The notes under the pieces: generated by a model | What the model saw: the letters and a program-made list of their open reading frames with translations, nothing else | What the model was told of the DNA's origin: nothing | The model's database searches: none | In this document: in pieces, positions 28,009 through 39,461 of the stretch | Layout: each line of letters begins with the position of its first letter | How positions within the stretch are numbered: position 1 is the first letter of the stretch | Position numbers and translations under genes: made by a program | Assembly (NCBI RefSeq): GCF_030654605.1 | Contig: NZ_JAURXB010000093.1 | Coordinates: 19,796 to 83,795 of the forward strand | Direction of reading: 5' to 3' | DNA length: 64,000 nt | Source of the DNA: Bradyrhizobium sp. | GTDB taxonomy: Bacteria; Pseudomonadota; Alphaproteobacteria; Rhizobiales; Xanthobacteraceae

Positions 28009-29196
28009 TCAGGCCCGCGCCTTGCGCATCGTCGCCAGCACGATATCCGCCGCGCGGGTGCTCGGCGTCGCGTTGCCGGTCGACATGATCGCGTCGATCT
28101 TCGCGAAGGCCTCGACCTGTCGCCGCCGCAGCGGCGACTCTTCGAGTACATCGCGCAGCGCGCGCGACAATTTCTCCGGCGTGCATTCGGTCTGCAAAAA
28201 TTCCGGAACGACGTTGTCGCCGACCACGAGGTTGGCGAGGATCACCGAGGGGACCTTGATCATCCGCAGCATGATCCAGGCCTCGATCGCGCCGGTGCGA
28301 TAGGCCGTCACCATCGGCACGCCCGCCAGCGCCAGCTCCAGCGTCACGGTGCCGGACTTCGCCAGCGCCGCATGCGCGATCCGGAACGCGGCGCGCTTCT
28401 CGGCCTCGCCGATCACGATCCGGGGCTGCACCGGCCAGCTCGCCACGCCTTCGCGCACCGCTTCCACCAGATGCGGCATGGTCGGCAGGATCAGTTCGAA
28501 CGCCACGCCCTCGTCGCGCAGTCGGCCGAGCGCGGCGCCGAACACTGCCGTGTGATGCCGGACTTCGCTGCGGCGGCTTCCCGGCAGCACCAGCAGCACC
28601 GGCGGAGATTCCGCGCGGCGCTTCTGCTCGTCAGGTCCGGGCCGAAGCGTGCCGATCTGTTCGATCAGGGGATGACCGACATAACTGCAAGGCGGACCAC
28701 GCAGCTTGCGATATTCCTCTGGCTCGAACGGCAGCAGCGCCAGCACGTGATCGACATAGGCGGTCATCGCCCGCGCGCGGCCGGGGCGCCAGGCCCAGAC
28801 CGAGGGCGAAACGTAGTTGACGATCGGGATCGCGGGATCGCTGGCGCGGACGCGGCGCGCCACGCGATGGGTGAAATCGGGGCTGTCGATGATGACGAGC
28901 ACATCAGGCGATGCCTGCGTCACCGCCGTTGCGGTCTCGCTGATCCGCCGCAGCAGCATCGGCAGCTGTTTCACCACGGCCGCGAGGCCCATGATCGACA
29001 ATTGCTCGATCGGAAACAGCGACACCAGTCCCTCGCGCGCCATCGCCTGACCGCCGACGCCCTCGAAACGCACCGCGCCGCCGAGCCGCTGGCGCAGCAC
29101 CTTCATCAGGCTGGCGCCGAGCCGGTCGCCGGATTCCTCCGTCGCGATCAGGAATATTTTGCGCGCGACGCCGCTGGTTGTTCGTGGCGGGATCAC
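28009..29196 (-). CDS. lpxB: Lipid-A-disaccharide synthase
   Basis: LpxB joins UDP-2,3-diacylglucosamine and lipid X to form the lipid A disaccharide at the inner membrane. The 395-residue glycosyltransferase (GT19) begins KIFLIATEESGDRLGASLMKVL, with the signature EESGD. It contains VGGQAMAREGLVSLF, PSVWAWRPGRARAM and the donor-site region AKSGTVTLELALAGVPMV. It overlaps lpxI by 4 bases (ATGA) and is the last gene of the lipid A run. Confidence 0.96.
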   Translation of the reverse strand: MIPPRTTSGVARKIFLIATEESGDRLGASLMKVLRQRLGGAVRFEGVGGQAMAREGLVSLFPIEQLSIMGLAAVVKQLPMLLRRISETATAVTQASPDVLVIIDSPDFTHRVARRVRASDPAIPIVNYVSPSVWAWRPGRARAMTAYVDHVLALLPFEPEEYRKLRGPPCSYVGHPLIEQIGTLRPGPDEQKRRAESPPVLLVLPGSRRSEVRHHTAVFGAALGRLRDEGVAFELILPTMPHLVEAVREGVASWPVQPRIVIGEAEKRAAFRIAHAALAKSGTVTLELALAGVPMVTAYRTGAIEAWIMLRMIKVPSVILANLVVGDNVVPEFLQTECTPEKLSRALRDVLEESPLRRRQVEAFAKIDAIMSTGNATPSTRAADIVLATMRKARA

Positions 29197-30050
29197 GCGG
29201 GCAAACCCGTCACGAACAGGCCGGCCGCGTCGGCGGCCGCGATCATGGCCTGCGGCTCGACTACGATGGTATGGCCGGCAACGATGGCAATGCCCGATAG
29301 CCCGGCCTCGACCGCGCGCTCGACGGTGCGCGGCCCGATGGTCGGCAGATCGAAGCGCAGGTCCTGACCGCTCTTCGGCGCCTTCACCAGCACGCCGCGC
29401 GGCGCCCTGGCGCGGATCCGGCCCTCGCCGCGCAGCCGCGCCACCCGCGCCAGCAGGCCGTCGGTGCCCTCGATGTCCTCGACCGCGACCACATGGCCGT
29501 CGATCACGATGGCGGCCTGGCCGATGTCGAACGGGCTCAGCGCGGCCAGCACGTCACGCCCGCGCCCGATATCGGCTTCGGCCTTGTCGTCCGGCGCGGT
29601 CCGGGTGACGCAGCCCTCGGGCATCAGCAGGTCGGGGGCGACATCCTTGATCCCGACCATGCGGAATCCGTCCTGTTCGAGGATGCGGCCGATCCCCGAC
29701 AGCAGATGATCGTCGCCGCCGCGGAACGCCGCCCACACCCGGCCGAGCACGCGAATGGTGGTCCAGTCCAGCCGGATCTCCGACAGCGCCGGCCGCACCA
29801 GCGTGCCGATGAACACCAGGTCGCGGCAGTTCTCGCTGCGAAACAGCTTCATGGCCCGGCCGATCTGGCCGACCGAAATCCAGTGATGGCGAAAACGCTG
29901 CACGGCAACCGGATCGCAGGCGCCCTTCAGTGCGAACAGCACGGGCTTGAGGCCGCGCGCGACCAGCGAGTCCGCCACCGCGAACGGCATGACGCCGCCG
30001 CCGGCGATCACGGCGACCGGCGAGGAAATCTGCAAAGCCTCATCCGTCAT
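29193..30050 (-). CDS. lpxI: UDP-2,3-diacylglucosamine pyrophosphatase LpxI
   Basis: LpxI hydrolyses UDP-2,3-diacylglucosamine to lipid X, replacing the unrelated LpxH in many alphaproteobacteria. The 285-residue DUF1009 protein starts with VAVIAGGGVMPFAVADSL. It contains the C-terminal catalytic-domain motifs FDIGQAAIVIDGHVVAVEDIEGTDGLLARV, VLVKAPKSGQDLRFDLPTIGPRTV and GLSGIAIVAGHTIV. The ATG at 30050 was chosen over an earlier start because the conserved sequence begins shortly after it. It lies between lpxA and lpxB. Confidence 0.95.
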   Translation of the reverse strand: MTDEALQISSPVAVIAGGGVMPFAVADSLVARGLKPVLFALKGACDPVAVQRFRHHWISVGQIGRAMKLFRSENCRDLVFIGTLVRPALSEIRLDWTTIRVLGRVWAAFRGGDDHLLSGIGRILEQDGFRMVGIKDVAPDLLMPEGCVTRTAPDDKAEADIGRGRDVLAALSPFDIGQAAIVIDGHVVAVEDIEGTDGLLARVARLRGEGRIRARAPRGVLVKAPKSGQDLRFDLPTIGPRTVERAVEAGLSGIAIVAGHTIVVEPQAMIAAADAAGLFVTGLPA

Positions 30051-30087
30051 GGCATGCCCCCGGCGCCCCAAGGATCAAAGTCAAGGA

Positions 30088-30891
30088 TCAGGGCGCCTTG
30101 CCGGCCTTCAGCGGCTGGCACAACTCGCGATGCTTTCCGGCATCGATGAAATCGAGAATTTCCGTAATCGCGGGATCCGCGCCCGCGTGTTGCCGTGCCT
30201 CGTTCAGGCGTTCGGCAAAGACGCCGGGACCGTGAAACAGCCCTTGATAAAACGATCGAACCCTGGCCAGTCGCTCGCGGCTGAACTTGCGGCGTTTCAT
30301 GCCGACGATGTTGAGACCTGAAAGGTGGGCGAACTGGCCGTTGGCAAGACCGTACGGGATGACGTCGCCGCGCACCGCGGTGAGTGCGCTGACCATCACC
30401 TGCGAGCCGACGCGGCCGAACTGATGCACCGCCGACAGGCCGCCCATGAAAACGAAATCGCCGATCTCGCAATGGCCGCCCAGCGTCGCCGAGGTCGCGA
30501 AGATCACGTCGTTGCCGACCACGCAGTCGTGCCCGACATGGCTGCAATTCATGAAGTAACCGCGATCGCCGACGCGGGTGATGCCGCCGCCGGCCACGGT
30601 GCCGGCGCTCATGGTCGACTGCTCCCGGATGGTGCAGCCCTGGCCGATCTGGAGTTTCGTCAATTCGCCGCGCCAGGCCAGCGATTGCGGCGGGGTGCCG
30701 AGCGAGACGAACGGATAGATCGTGCAGCCGTCACCGATCGTGGTCCGCGCGGTGACGTAGACATGCGCGAGCAGCTTGCAGTTGGCGCCGATCACGACGT
30801 CGGGCCCGATCACGCAATAGGGTCCGATCGAGGTGCCCTCGCCGATCACAGCGCCATCCTCAACCCGCGCGGTGGGATCGATCGTACTCAT
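30088..30891 (-). CDS. lpxA: Acyl-ACP--UDP-N-acetylglucosamine O-acyltransferase
   Basis: The first enzyme of lipid A synthesis, a trimeric left-handed beta-helix acyltransferase. The 267-residue chain begins MSTIDPTARVEDGAVIGEG and shows repeated hexapeptides. The catalytic His is in VHQFGRVG or in the preceding CSHVGHDC region. The helical C terminus starts at LNIVGMKRRKFSRE. The start at 30891 matches the family; the long upstream frame extends into non-coding sequence. There is a 155-base gap to fabZ. Confidence 0.96.
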   Translation of the reverse strand: MSTIDPTARVEDGAVIGEGTSIGPYCVIGPDVVIGANCKLLAHVYVTARTTIGDGCTIYPFVSLGTPPQSLAWRGELTKLQIGQGCTIREQSTMSAGTVAGGGITRVGDRGYFMNCSHVGHDCVVGNDVIFATSATLGGHCEIGDFVFMGGLSAVHQFGRVGSQVMVSALTAVRGDVIPYGLANGQFAHLSGLNIVGMKRRKFSRERLARVRSFYQGLFHGPGVFAERLNEARQHAGADPAITEILDFIDAGKHRELCQPLKAGKAP

Positions 30892-31046
30892 CAAGGGGTC
30901 CGGTAAAGCCAAAGGGTGGAGGTTAATGTCCAAGGTTTTCCGGTCGTTAGCGCGACATCCCCGACCTGTCCAGTGACGTATGGTTACGCCGTGTTTCGGC
31001 ACGCCGGTATCAACCCATGCGGGCGCCGGGGACGCCTCGCGCCCGG

Positions 31047-31508
31047 TCAGTCGGTCAGCATCGCGCCGACGTCGGCCTCGGCGACGGTGACGCCGTTGAC
31101 GATGGCGTCGCCGTGAAACCACCACATCGCCTTGCGGCGGCCAATGCTGCGCATGTGGTATTCGATGGTATCGCCGGGCATCACCGGCTTGCGGAATTTG
31201 CACTTGTCGATGGTGAGAAAATAAACCGCGCGCGGCTTCTCGGTGCCTTCGACCGACTTGATGCCGATCACGCCGGCGGTCTGCGCCATGGCTTCGATCA
31301 TCATCACCCCCGGATAGACCGGGCGGTCGGGAAAATGCCCCTGGAACGGCGGTTCGTTGAAGGTGACGTTCTTGATGCCGGTGCCCGAATAATCGGTGCG
31401 GATATTGATCACCTTGTCGATCAGCAACATCGGAAAACGATGCGGCAGCGTCTTCAGGATCTCATTGATATCGACCAGCGCAAACCTGACTGCTGCCGCC
31501 TCCGTCAT
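31047..31508 (-). CDS. fabZ: 3-hydroxyacyl-[acyl-carrier-protein] dehydratase
   Basis: It dehydrates 3-hydroxyacyl-ACP in fatty acid elongation, competing with LpxA and LpxD for hydroxyacyl-ACP. The 153-residue hotdog protein shows [13 protein letters not shown] with the catalytic His, and the second active-site helix after [22 protein letters not shown]. It overlaps the lpxD stop by 4 bases. Confidence 0.97.
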   Translation of the reverse strand: MTEAAAVRFALVDINEILKTLPHRFPMLLIDKVINIRTDYSGTGIKNVTFNEPPFQGHFPDRPVYPGVMMIEAMAQTAGVIGIKSVEGTEKPRAVYFLTIDKCKFRKPVMPGDTIEYHMRSIGRRKAMWWFHGDAIVNGVTVAEADVGAMLTD

Positions 31509-32572
31509 TCCCGCCCCTCGCCCTTCTTATCGGCCGCGCCATCGCGCGCCAGACGCTCCACTGCCACGATTTCCCGGAACCACTGCTTCGTCGGTTTGGC
31601 AAAATGGCCGCCCCAGCGCCCGTTGGCCGGAATGTCATCCTTGACCGCACTCATCGCCGTAACCTGGGCGCCGTCGCCGATCTTGAGATGGTTGTTGATC
31701 CCCACCTTGGCGCCCAACGCCACATTGTCGCCAATCGTCAGACTGCCCGCCAGCCCGATCTGGGCGGCCAGCAGACAATGCCTGCCGATCGTCACATTGT
31801 GGCCGATCTGGACCTGATTGTCGATTTTGGTGCCCTCGCCGATCACGGTATCGCGCAGGCTGCCGCGGTCGATGGTGGTCCCGGCGCCGACCTCGACGTC
31901 GTTCTGGATCACGACGCGGCCGGTCTGCGGCACTTTCACATGGCCCCCCGGGCCAAAGAAAACGAACCCGTAGCCGTCCTGCCCGATGCTGCAGCCGGGA
32001 TGGATCAGGACGTTGTTGCCGATCAGCGCGGACTGGATCGCCGTATGCGCGCCGACGTTGCAGTCCCGGCCGATCCGGACATTGGCGCCGATCACCGCCG
32101 CCGAACCGACCACCGTTCCGGCGCCGATTTCGACGCCCGGGCCGATCACCGCCAGGGGATCGACGATCACGCCGTCTTCCAGATGCGCCGTCGGATCGAT
32201 CACGGCGGAGGGAGCGATGCCGGCATTGCCGAACCAGGATTGCGGGCGAAGGGCGTCGCTATACAGCTCGCGGGCGATCGTCACGAATTCGCGGAACGGC
32301 TGCGCCGCGCGCAGGACCGCGACATGGGCGGGCACGCTGGCCTCGAAACGCGCGCTGACCAGGCAGGCGCCGGCCCTGGTGGAAGCGAGCTGGTCGGCAT
32401 ATTTCAGGTTGTCGAAGAACGCCAGATGCATCGGGCCGGCTTCCTCGAGCGAAGCCAGGCCTCTGATCTCGAGGCCGCCGCGGGACGGATCGACCAGAGC
32501 AGCTTTCGTCAACGCGGCGAGTTCGGCCAGCGTCGACGACGGCGGTTGTTTGGAAAATGTCGGCTGCGCCAT
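31505..32572 (-). CDS. lpxD: UDP-3-O-acylglucosamine N-acyltransferase
   Basis: The third step of lipid A synthesis, N-acylation of UDP-3-O-acylglucosamine. The 355-residue protein has an N-terminal uridine-binding domain (from about residue 15) and a long hexapeptide beta-helix ([19 protein letters not shown] onwards). The catalytic His lies in the [18 protein letters not shown] region and a helical C terminus follows. The ATG at 32572 was chosen as the usual family start. It is translationally coupled to fabZ and follows bamA by 128 bases. Confidence 0.95.
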   Translation of the reverse strand: MAQPTFSKQPPSSTLAELAALTKAALVDPSRGGLEIRGLASLEEAGPMHLAFFDNLKYADQLASTRAGACLVSARFEASVPAHVAVLRAAQPFREFVTIARELYSDALRPQSWFGNAGIAPSAVIDPTAHLEDGVIVDPLAVIGPGVEIGAGTVVGSAAVIGANVRIGRDCNVGAHTAIQSALIGNNVLIHPGCSIGQDGYGFVFFGPGGHVKVPQTGRVVIQNDVEVGAGTTIDRGSLRDTVIGEGTKIDNQVQIGHNVTIGRHCLLAAQIGLAGSLTIGDNVALGAKVGINNHLKIGDGAQVTAMSAVKDDIPANGRWGGHFAKPTKQWFREIVAVERLARDGAADKKGEGRE

Positions 32573-32700
32573 TCCACCCGTCGCGGTCCGGCCGGTGATC
32601 GAAGGAGAGCCCCGGTTCTGATCAATCACAACCGGGGTCTGTCTCTGTGTTGCCGCGTCTTCTTCACGCGAACCGGAAATCCGCTTCGCTCGAAAACGCC

Positions 32701-35244
32701 TTAGAACGATGTCCCGCCGCCAAACTTGAATTGCTGGACGCGGTCATACGCACCCTTGGTCAACGGCACCGCGTAATCGATGCGCAGCGGTCCGAACGGC
32801 GACGCCCAGATCAGACCGACACCCACCGAGCTGCGGACGACGTTGCCGTTGTCATACACCAGTCCCGTACAGGATCCGGCCGGAAGTGGAATGGTCGTCC
32901 CTTTGACACAGCCCGGCGCATTGACTTCGTTGGTAAAGGCCCACGACGTCGGTCCCTGGTAGTCGTAGAGCCCGCCGGCATCGGCATAGACCGACCCCTT
33001 GAGACCGACTTCCTTCGGCAGGAACCAGAACGGCATCTGCAACTCCGCCGAAATGCCCCAATATTTGCTGCCGCCGAGCGAGTCGCTGGTGCCATAGGGG
33101 TTGATGTCGCGCGGACCGATACCGTTGGGCGCAAAGCCGCGAACCAGGTTGGAGCCCATCTGGAAGTGATCGAGCATCCGCAGGTCGCTGTTGCCGATCT
33201 TGTTGAGAATGCCAGCCTGGCCATGGATCAATCCGACGATGTCGGCGACCAGCGGCGTGTAGTATTTCAGGTCGATCGCGGTCTTCAGATAGCTGACGTC
33301 GCCACCAACGCCGGCGAAGTCCTGCTTGAAATCGACCAGCAGGCCGTCGGTGGGGTTCTTGTTGTTGTCGAGCGTGTTGTAGTTCAGCGAATAGCCGATC
33401 GACGAGGTCAGCGTCTTGCCGTTCTGCAGTTCCTTGCGGACCGGCAGCGAAGCTTCACCGTCGAAGTAGCAGCCGAGCGCCGAGGTGTTGGAGCCACTGG
33501 CGGGGTTTCCGTTGGCCATGAAGGCCGGGCTGGGATTATACGACGGATTCGGCGTCACGCCGTCGGCCAGGAACTGGTTGTTGTTACAGTTCCTCAGGTA
33601 ATCCGGCAGCGAAATCTTCTGCTCATAGATCGAATAACGGACCTGCAGGGAGAGATCTTCGCGCAGGCTGAATCCGAGCCTCGGGCTGAAGCCGATCGTG
33701 CTGGTGCCGTACGAAATATAGGAATTGGCGAGCTGTTCGCGCTGGAACAGGTCGAGCCCGAGCGCGACGCGATAGTCCAGCAGGTAGGGCTCCACGAACG
33801 ACAGCGAGTAGCCGCGCGCATACTGGCCATAGGTCACCGACGCCTTCGCGTAGAGACCGCGGCCGAGGAAGTTGCGCTCGGAGATGCTGACCTCGGCCAG
33901 CGCGCCGTCGGTCGTCGAATAGCCGCCCGACACCGAGAAGTCGCCGGTCGATTTCTCCTCGAGATCGACCACGAGAATCACGCGGTCGCTGGAGGATCCG
34001 GGTTCGCTCGTGATCTTCACCGACTTGAAGAAATCGAGATTCTTCAGGCGGCGCTCGGCGCGATCGACCAGCGCGCGGTTGTAGGCGTCGCCTTCCGACA
34101 GGTCGAATTCGCGGCGGATGACGTAGTCGCGGGTGCGGGTATTGCCGCGCACGTTGATGCGCTCGATATAGGTTCGCGGACCTTCGTCGATGGCAAAGGT
34201 GATCGAGACGGTATGCGCCTCGAAATTGCGCTCGCCGCGCGGACGCACGATCGCAAAGGCATAACCGCGCCGCGAGGCCTCGATCTGCATCTCCTCGACG
34301 GACTTCTCCAGCGCCTCGGCATTGTACAGCGAGCCGACACGCACGCGCGAGAAGCTGCGCAGCACATTGCCGTCGAGCGTGCCGATGCTGGAGGCGAAAT
34401 TGACCTGGGCAATCCGGTACTGCTGGCCCTCTTCGATCTTGAAGGTCACCAGGAAGCCCTTCTTCTCCGGATCGTATTCGGTGAGCGCGGCGACCACCTG
34501 AACGTCGGCATAGCCGTTCTTCAGATAGTAGCGGCGGATCAGGTCGCGGTCGGCCTCGACGCGGTCCGGATCGTAGACGTCGGCGCCGCCGAGAAAGCTC
34601 AGCAGGTTCGATTCGCGGGTCTTGATGACGTCCTTGAGGCGATACGACGAGTAGGCGACGTTGCCGACGAACTCGATCGACTTGACGCCGGTTTTCGAAC
34701 CCTCGGTCACCGTGAAGATCAGATCGACGCGGTTGTTCGGCTGCTCGATGATTTCAGGAACCACCCGCACGTCATAGCGGCCGGAGCGGCGATAGATTTC
34801 GGCGATGCGCAGGGCGTCGGACTGTACCATCGGGCGCGACAGCGTACCGCGCGGCTTCGACTGGATTTCAGTCGAAATCTGCTCGTCCTTGATCTTCTTG
34901 TTACCTTCGAAGGCAATGCGGCCGATGACGGGGTTTTCCACCACGGTCACCACGAGGCGCCCGCCGGCCTGATTGATTCGCACGTCCTGGAACAGGCCGG
35001 TCTCGATCAGCGCTTTCAGGCCGTCATCGATTTGGCCCTGACCAAGGCGCCCGCCGGGCCCCGGCCTGAAATAGGAGCGAACGGTCTCGACATCGACGCG
35101 CCGGTTACCCTCCACCACGATCGACGAAGTCTGGGCAACGGCCGCAGACGGCACAAGCATAGCGGCCAGCGCAACGGCGACCGGCATCGCGAACATGATC
35201 AGGGTGGCCAACAAGCCTCCCCGCACTCGCATTCCAACATTCAT
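32701..35244 (-). CDS. bamA: Outer-membrane protein assembly factor BamA
   Basis: The essential insertase of outer-membrane beta-barrel proteins. The 847-residue precursor has a signal peptide ending AAVAQ near residue 37 and then five POTRA domains (about 38-430), beginning [21 protein letters not shown]-terminal barrel ends in GGGTSF, the expected terminal aromatic. The barrel contains the Bam signature around [14 protein letters not shown] chose the ATG at 35244 because the signal peptide starts there. It sits between rseP and lpxD. Confidence 0.96.
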   Translation of the reverse strand: MNVGMRVRGGLLATLIMFAMPVAVALAAMLVPSAAVAQTSSIVVEGNRRVDVETVRSYFRPGPGGRLGQGQIDDGLKALIETGLFQDVRINQAGGRLVVTVVENPVIGRIAFEGNKKIKDEQISTEIQSKPRGTLSRPMVQSDALRIAEIYRRSGRYDVRVVPEIIEQPNNRVDLIFTVTEGSKTGVKSIEFVGNVAYSSYRLKDVIKTRESNLLSFLGGADVYDPDRVEADRDLIRRYYLKNGYADVQVVAALTEYDPEKKGFLVTFKIEEGQQYRIAQVNFASSIGTLDGNVLRSFSRVRVGSLYNAEALEKSVEEMQIEASRRGYAFAIVRPRGERNFEAHTVSITFAIDEGPRTYIERINVRGNTRTRDYVIRREFDLSEGDAYNRALVDRAERRLKNLDFFKSVKITSEPGSSSDRVILVVDLEEKSTGDFSVSGGYSTTDGALAEVSISERNFLGRGLYAKASVTYGQYARGYSLSFVEPYLLDYRVALGLDLFQREQLANSYISYGTSTIGFSPRLGFSLREDLSLQVRYSIYEQKISLPDYLRNCNNNQFLADGVTPNPSYNPSPAFMANGNPASGSNTSALGCYFDGEASLPVRKELQNGKTLTSSIGYSLNYNTLDNNKNPTDGLLVDFKQDFAGVGGDVSYLKTAIDLKYYTPLVADIVGLIHGQAGILNKIGNSDLRMLDHFQMGSNLVRGFAPNGIGPRDINPYGTSDSLGGSKYWGISAELQMPFWFLPKEVGLKGSVYADAGGLYDYQGPTSWAFTNEVNAPGCVKGTTIPLPAGSCTGLVYDNGNVVRSSVGVGLIWASPFGPLRIDYAVPLTKGAYDRVQQFKFGGGTSF

Positions 35245-35417
35245 GCGCCAAGCGCCCTTGTGATTCCACGGTTGGCCCGCACCCCTACGAACCAACAGAT
35301 TCCCATTTGTTGCCCTGCTTGTAGCCAAATTTTCCGGGGCGGCAAACGTCCTATCGCAGTGCAATTTCATTTTCATTCCAAGACGTTGCCTATTGGCCAC
35401 GTCACAAAAAAGCCTTC

Positions 35418-36569
35418 TCACGATGCCGCCAGATGCAGAATGTCGTTGTAGGTCGCAAACACCATCAGCATCAGCACGAGGCCAAGTCCGATTCGGAAGC
35501 CAAACTCCTGCGCCCGGTCCGACAACGGCCGCCCGCGCACGGCTTCCACCGCATAGAACAAAAGGTGACCGCCATCGAGCAACGGTACCGGGAACAGGTT
35601 AAGCAGTCCGATCGAGATCGAAAGCACCGCAGCAAGGTGGATCAGGGCGGCAACCCCGATGGTGGCGACCTGACCCGAAATCTGCGCGATCCGGATCGGC
35701 CCGCCGACCTGATCGGCCGCCTCGCGCCCGGTGAAGATGCCGCCGATATAGGCCATCGTGCGTTCGACGACGAACCAGGTCTCCTTGACGCCGAGCACGA
35801 GCGCGGTGGCGGGATCCACCCGCTCGGTCACCGTGTCGCCGGGATTGGTTGCCCGCGTGATGCCGAGCACGCCGAGGCGGTGAACGTTGCCGAACGAATC
35901 CTTCACTTCCCGCTGCTGCGGCGTGCCCTGCAACTGCAGGCTGGAATCGCCGCGCTTGATGGTGAACGACAGCTGCTCGCCGGCACGGGTGCCGACAATG
36001 CGCTGCATCTCGGAGAAGCTTCCGATTGCCTTGCCATCGATCGAGGTTACGACGTCGCCGGCTTGAAAACCGGCCTTGTCGGCGGCACTGCCCGCTTCCA
36101 CCTTGTCGACCCGCGCCGTCGTGCTCGGCTTGCCGAAGAACGTGAACAGGCAGGTGAAGATCACGATCGCCAGCAGGAAGTTGGCAATCGGCCCGGCCGC
36201 CACGATCGCAGCGCGCGGTCCGACCTTCTTGTGGTGGAAACTGCCGGCGCGCTCTTCCGCGGTCATGGCGGAGAGCGTTTCGGACGACGGCGTGGAGGCT
36301 TCGCTCTCGTCGCCGAAGAATTTGACGTAGCCGCCGAGCGGGATCGCCGAGATCTTCCAGCGGGTGCCGTGGCGATCATTGAAGCCGGCGAGTTCCGGCC
36401 CGAAACCGAGCGAGAACGTCAGTACTTTTACGCCTGCCCAGCGGGCCACCAGGAAGTGGCCAAGCTCATGGAAGAAAACGACGATCGTCAGCACGAACAG
36501 GAAGGGAATGATGTATCCGATGAGCCCATGGCTCAACGTATTGAAACTATGTAGAAAAAACTCGGACAT
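35418..36569 (-). CDS. rseP: Site-2 protease RseP
   Basis: An intramembrane zinc metalloprotease that trims anti-sigma factors and signal peptides in the inner membrane. The 383-residue protein has HELGH at residues 34-38 in the first membrane helix, the motif FGDESE, and one recognisable PDZ region around KAGFQAGDVVTSIDGKAI. The second metal-ligand motif is LLDGGHLLFY near the C terminus. It is located between dxr and bamA, as in many proteobacteria. Confidence 0.96.
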   Translation of the reverse strand: MSEFFLHSFNTLSHGLIGYIIPFLFVLTIVVFFHELGHFLVARWAGVKVLTFSLGFGPELAGFNDRHGTRWKISAIPLGGYVKFFGDESEASTPSSETLSAMTAEERAGSFHHKKVGPRAAIVAAGPIANFLLAIVIFTCLFTFFGKPSTTARVDKVEAGSAADKAGFQAGDVVTSIDGKAIGSFSEMQRIVGTRAGEQLSFTIKRGDSSLQLQGTPQQREVKDSFGNVHRLGVLGITRATNPGDTVTERVDPATALVLGVKETWFVVERTMAYIGGIFTGREAADQVGGPIRIAQISGQVATIGVAALIHLAAVLSISIGLLNLFPVPLLDGGHLLFYAVEAVRGRPLSDRAQEFGFRIGLGLVLMLMVFATYNDILHLAAS

Positions 36570-36612
36570 TCAATTCCCCTTAACCAAGGCCGCAGGCCCT
36601 GTCCCCAACCGT

Positions 36613-37836
36613 CTAGGATGCCTTTAAGGCAATTTGAGGCAAGAGGGAGGCAGCTTTATTTCGCGCATTATGGTCAACGGAAATCGCATCGTCCGCCGAG
36701 CTCAAAGGCGCCAGGTTCCCGGACCGGATCCAGTCGTTCATGGTGGCTTCGACCAGCCGGGCGATCGCGCCGAACTTGATCTTGCCGGCGATGAAGGCCG
36801 CCACCGCGACCTCGTTGGCGGCATTGTAGACCGTGGTCGCGCCCCGCCCCGTCCGCAGCGCATCGTAAGCCAGCCGAAGCGCCGGGAACCGGTCGAAATC
36901 CGGCGCCTCGAAGGTCAGCTGCCCGATCTTGGCGAGATCGAGCTTGGCGGCGGGACCGACGATCCGGTCGGGCCATCCGAGGCAATGCGCGATCGGCGTG
37001 CGCATGTCGGGCGCGCCGAGCTGGGCCACGACGGAACGGTCGGAAAATTCCACCATGCCGTGGATGATCGACTGCGGATGGACGAGAACGTCGATCTCGT
37101 CCGGCGTCAGCGCGAACAGGTATGAGGCTTCGATGACCTCGAGCCCCTTGTTCATCATCGAGGCGGAATCGATGGTGATCTTCTGACCCATGCTCCAGTT
37201 CGGATGTTTCAGCGCCTGCGCCAGCGTCGCCTGCTCGATGTCGGCGACCGCCCAGGTCCGGAACGGCCCGCCCGAAGCGGTGATGATGACGCGAACCAGT
37301 TCCTCGCGGTTGCCGGACGCCAGCGCCTGAAACAGCGCGTTGTGTTCGGAATCCGCCGGCAGGATGCAGGCTCCCGCCTTGAACGCGCGCTGCATGAAGA
37401 AATCGCCGGCGCAAACCAGGCATTCCTTGTTGGCCAGCGCGACGGTGGCGCCGCGATCGACCGCCGCGAGCGCGGGCTTCAATCCGGCCGCGCCGCTGAC
37501 GGCGGCCATGACCCAGTCGGCCGGACGGGCAGCGGCTTCGATGATGGCGCTTTCGCCGGCGCCGCATTCGGTGCTTGTGCCCGCCAGCGCGGCCTTCAAC
37601 TCGCCGAGGCGATCGGGATCGGCTACGGCTGCAAACCGCGCGCCGAATTCGCGGGCGAGCTTCGCCAGCCCCTCGACGTTGGTGTTTCCGGTCAGGGCCT
37701 CGACCTGATAGCGGTCGCGCGAGGCCCGCAGCAAATCCATCGTGCTGTCGCCGATCGAGCCGGTGGCACCCAGCACGGTCACGGAGCGCACGGCGGATTC
37801 CGTGGCCTTGTTGTTACGCAACGGGACAGCGCTCAT
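36613..37836 (-). CDS. dxr: 1-deoxy-D-xylulose 5-phosphate reductoisomerase
   Basis: The second step of the MEP isoprenoid pathway, NADPH-dependent. The 407-residue protein shows the dinucleotide loop [18 protein letters not shown] near residues 17-34 and ALANKECLV. The metal and substrate site [13 protein letters not shown] and the flexible loop region [26 protein letters not shown] follow. The ATG at 37836 leaves a normal N terminus; the upstream frame overlaps cdsA. Confidence 0.96.
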   Translation of the reverse strand: MSAVPLRNNKATESAVRSVTVLGATGSIGDSTMDLLRASRDRYQVEALTGNTNVEGLAKLAREFGARFAAVADPDRLGELKAALAGTSTECGAGESAIIEAAARPADWVMAAVSGAAGLKPALAAVDRGATVALANKECLVCAGDFFMQRAFKAGACILPADSEHNALFQALASGNREELVRVIITASGGPFRTWAVADIEQATLAQALKHPNWSMGQKITIDSASMMNKGLEVIEASYLFALTPDEIDVLVHPQSIIHGMVEFSDRSVVAQLGAPDMRTPIAHCLGWPDRIVGPAAKLDLAKIGQLTFEAPDFDRFPALRLAYDALRTGRGATTVYNAANEVAVAAFIAGKIKFGAIARLVEATMNDWIRSGNLAPLSSADDAISVDHNARNKAASLLPQIALKAS

Positions 37837-37840
37837 ATTT

Positions 37841-38689
37841 TCACCAAACCATAAGACCGCGGCCGACGCCATCGGCGCCGCCCCGCAAAAGACCGAAAAT
37901 CGCCGCCAGGACGACCGCGGCGACGAAGCCATCGAGGCGGTCCATCAGACCGCCATGCCCGGGGATGATGTGACTGGAATCCTTGACGCCGAAACGGCGT
38001 TTGACGGCGGATTCGAACAGATCGCCGAGTTGCGACGCGATCGAGAGTACCGCGGCCAGCAGCAATAACGGGCCGGCCGGGCCGTACCCGAAGGCTGCAA
38101 AGCCTCCGGCAACGACCAGGCTCAAAGCAAAGCCGCCGAGCGCGCCCGCCCAGGTCTTTTTGGGGCTGACCCGCGGCCACAGCCTGGGTCCGCCGATACC
38201 GCGGCCCGCAAAGTAGCCGCCGATATCGGACGCCCAGACGACCATCAGGACCAGCATCAGCGCGGTGAATCCCCTGACCTCGTCGAGGCGCACCAGCACC
38301 GATGCAAGCAAGGCTGCGGCGGCGTAGACAAATCCCGTCGCAGTCCAGAGCCGGCGTTCAGCCGACAGCAACGCAACCGCGGCGAGGCCGACCGCCAGCA
38401 CGACAAGCGCGGTATCGATCCGCCCCAAGGCGAGACAAATCCCGCCGAAAACAAGGGCTGCGGTGCCCAGCGCGATCACGCGCGGCTCGCGCCCCGCGCC
38501 GACGATCATCAACCATTCGACATAGAGGCCGATCGCGGCCAGCGTCACCAGCGTGGCCCACGGCCAGCCGCCGGCATAAGCGATGGCGATGGCCGCCGGT
38601 GCGAGCACCAGGGCGGCGAGCACGCGCATCATCAGATTGCGCGACCCCTTTTCGGCATCCGCCGCCGGTGCGGCTTCGCCCTCGGTCAC
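37841..38689 (-). CDS. cdsA: Phosphatidate cytidylyltransferase
   Basis: It makes CDP-diacylglycerol, the branch point of phospholipid synthesis, in the inner membrane. The 282-residue polytopic protein carries the CDS signature in its C-terminal part ([13 protein letters not shown] and then [19 protein letters not shown]). It has about eight hydrophobic segments. It overlaps uppS by 4 bases and is followed by dxr after 4 bases, so the three are translationally linked. Confidence 0.95.
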   Translation of the reverse strand: MTEGEAAPAADAEKGSRNLMMRVLAALVLAPAAIAIAYAGGWPWATLVTLAAIGLYVEWLMIVGAGREPRVIALGTAALVFGGICLALGRIDTALVVLAVGLAAVALLSAERRLWTATGFVYAAAALLASVLVRLDEVRGFTALMLVLMVVWASDIGGYFAGRGIGGPRLWPRVSPKKTWAGALGGFALSLVVAGGFAAFGYGPAGPLLLLAAVLSIASQLGDLFESAVKRRFGVKDSSHIIPGHGGLMDRLDGFVAAVVLAAIFGLLRGGADGVGRGLMVW

Positions 38690-39444
38690 GATCCGGTTTT
38701 CGCGGCCAGACCGCCGAAACGGCGCTCCCGCCTGGCATATTCGGCGATCGCCTCCTCCAGCGCCGCCTTGTCGAAATCCGGCCAGTGGATCGGCACGAAC
38801 ACCAGTTCGCTATAGGCCGCCTGCCACATCAGGAAATTCGAAAGCCGCTGCTCGCCGCTGGTGCGAATGATCAGGTCGGGATCGGGAATTTCGGGCGCGT
38901 CGAGGTATCTGCTCAGCGTGTCGGCATCGATCGAGGAAGGATCACGCTTTCCCTCGGCGACCTCCTGCGCCAAACGCTTGGCGGCGTTGGCGATTTCCTG
39001 GCGCGATCCGTAGTTGAACGCGACCACGAGATTGAGCCTGGTATTGCCCCTGGTCAGCTCTTCAGCCTCGTTCAGCAGCGCGCAGATATCCGGCTCCAGT
39101 CCGTCGCGCTCACCGATGACCCGGACCCGGACGCCATCGCTGTGCAATGTCGCGAGGTCGTTGCGGATGAAGCGCCTGAGCAGACCGAAGAGATCGCCGA
39201 TCTCGCTCGCCGGACGCGACCAGTTCTCCGAGCTGAAGGAGAAGATCGTCAGATATAGGATGCCGAGCTCGTGGGCCGCGCGAACCACCCGCCGCAACGC
39301 CTCGACGCCACGGCGATGGCCTTCCGCGCGCGGCAAGCCGCGGGCGGCCGCCCAGCGTCCGTTGCCGTCCATAATGATCGCCACATGCAACGGCGCACCG
39401 GAGGGATCCGGGGCTTCGGTCGCAGGGGCGGCAGCATTCGACAT
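38686..39444 (-). CDS. uppS: Isoprenyl transferase (undecaprenyl diphosphate synthase)
   Basis: It makes the C55 lipid carrier for peptidoglycan and O-antigen by cis-prenyl elongation. The 252-residue protein has the catalytic Asp motif [24 protein letters not shown] near residues 24-45, then [15 protein letters not shown] and, near the end, [24 protein letters not shown]. It lies between frr and cdsA. Confidence 0.97.
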   Translation of the reverse strand: MSNAAAPATEAPDPSGAPLHVAIIMDGNGRWAAARGLPRAEGHRRGVEALRRVVRAAHELGILYLTIFSFSSENWSRPASEIGDLFGLLRRFIRNDLATLHSDGVRVRVIGERDGLEPDICALLNEAEELTRGNTRLNLVVAFNYGSRQEIANAAKRLAQEVAEGKRDPSSIDADTLSRYLDAPEIPDPDLIIRTSGEQRLSNFLMWQAAYSELVFVPIHWPDFDKAALEEAIAEYARRERRFGGLAAKTGS

Positions 39445-39461
39445 CGGCTGATCCTAGCGCG

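Noticed and set aside
32647..35451. Open frame of 934 codons antisense to bamA
   Set aside because: Exact shadow of bamA codon structure; translation is Arg/Ala/Val/Asp rich without domain signatures.
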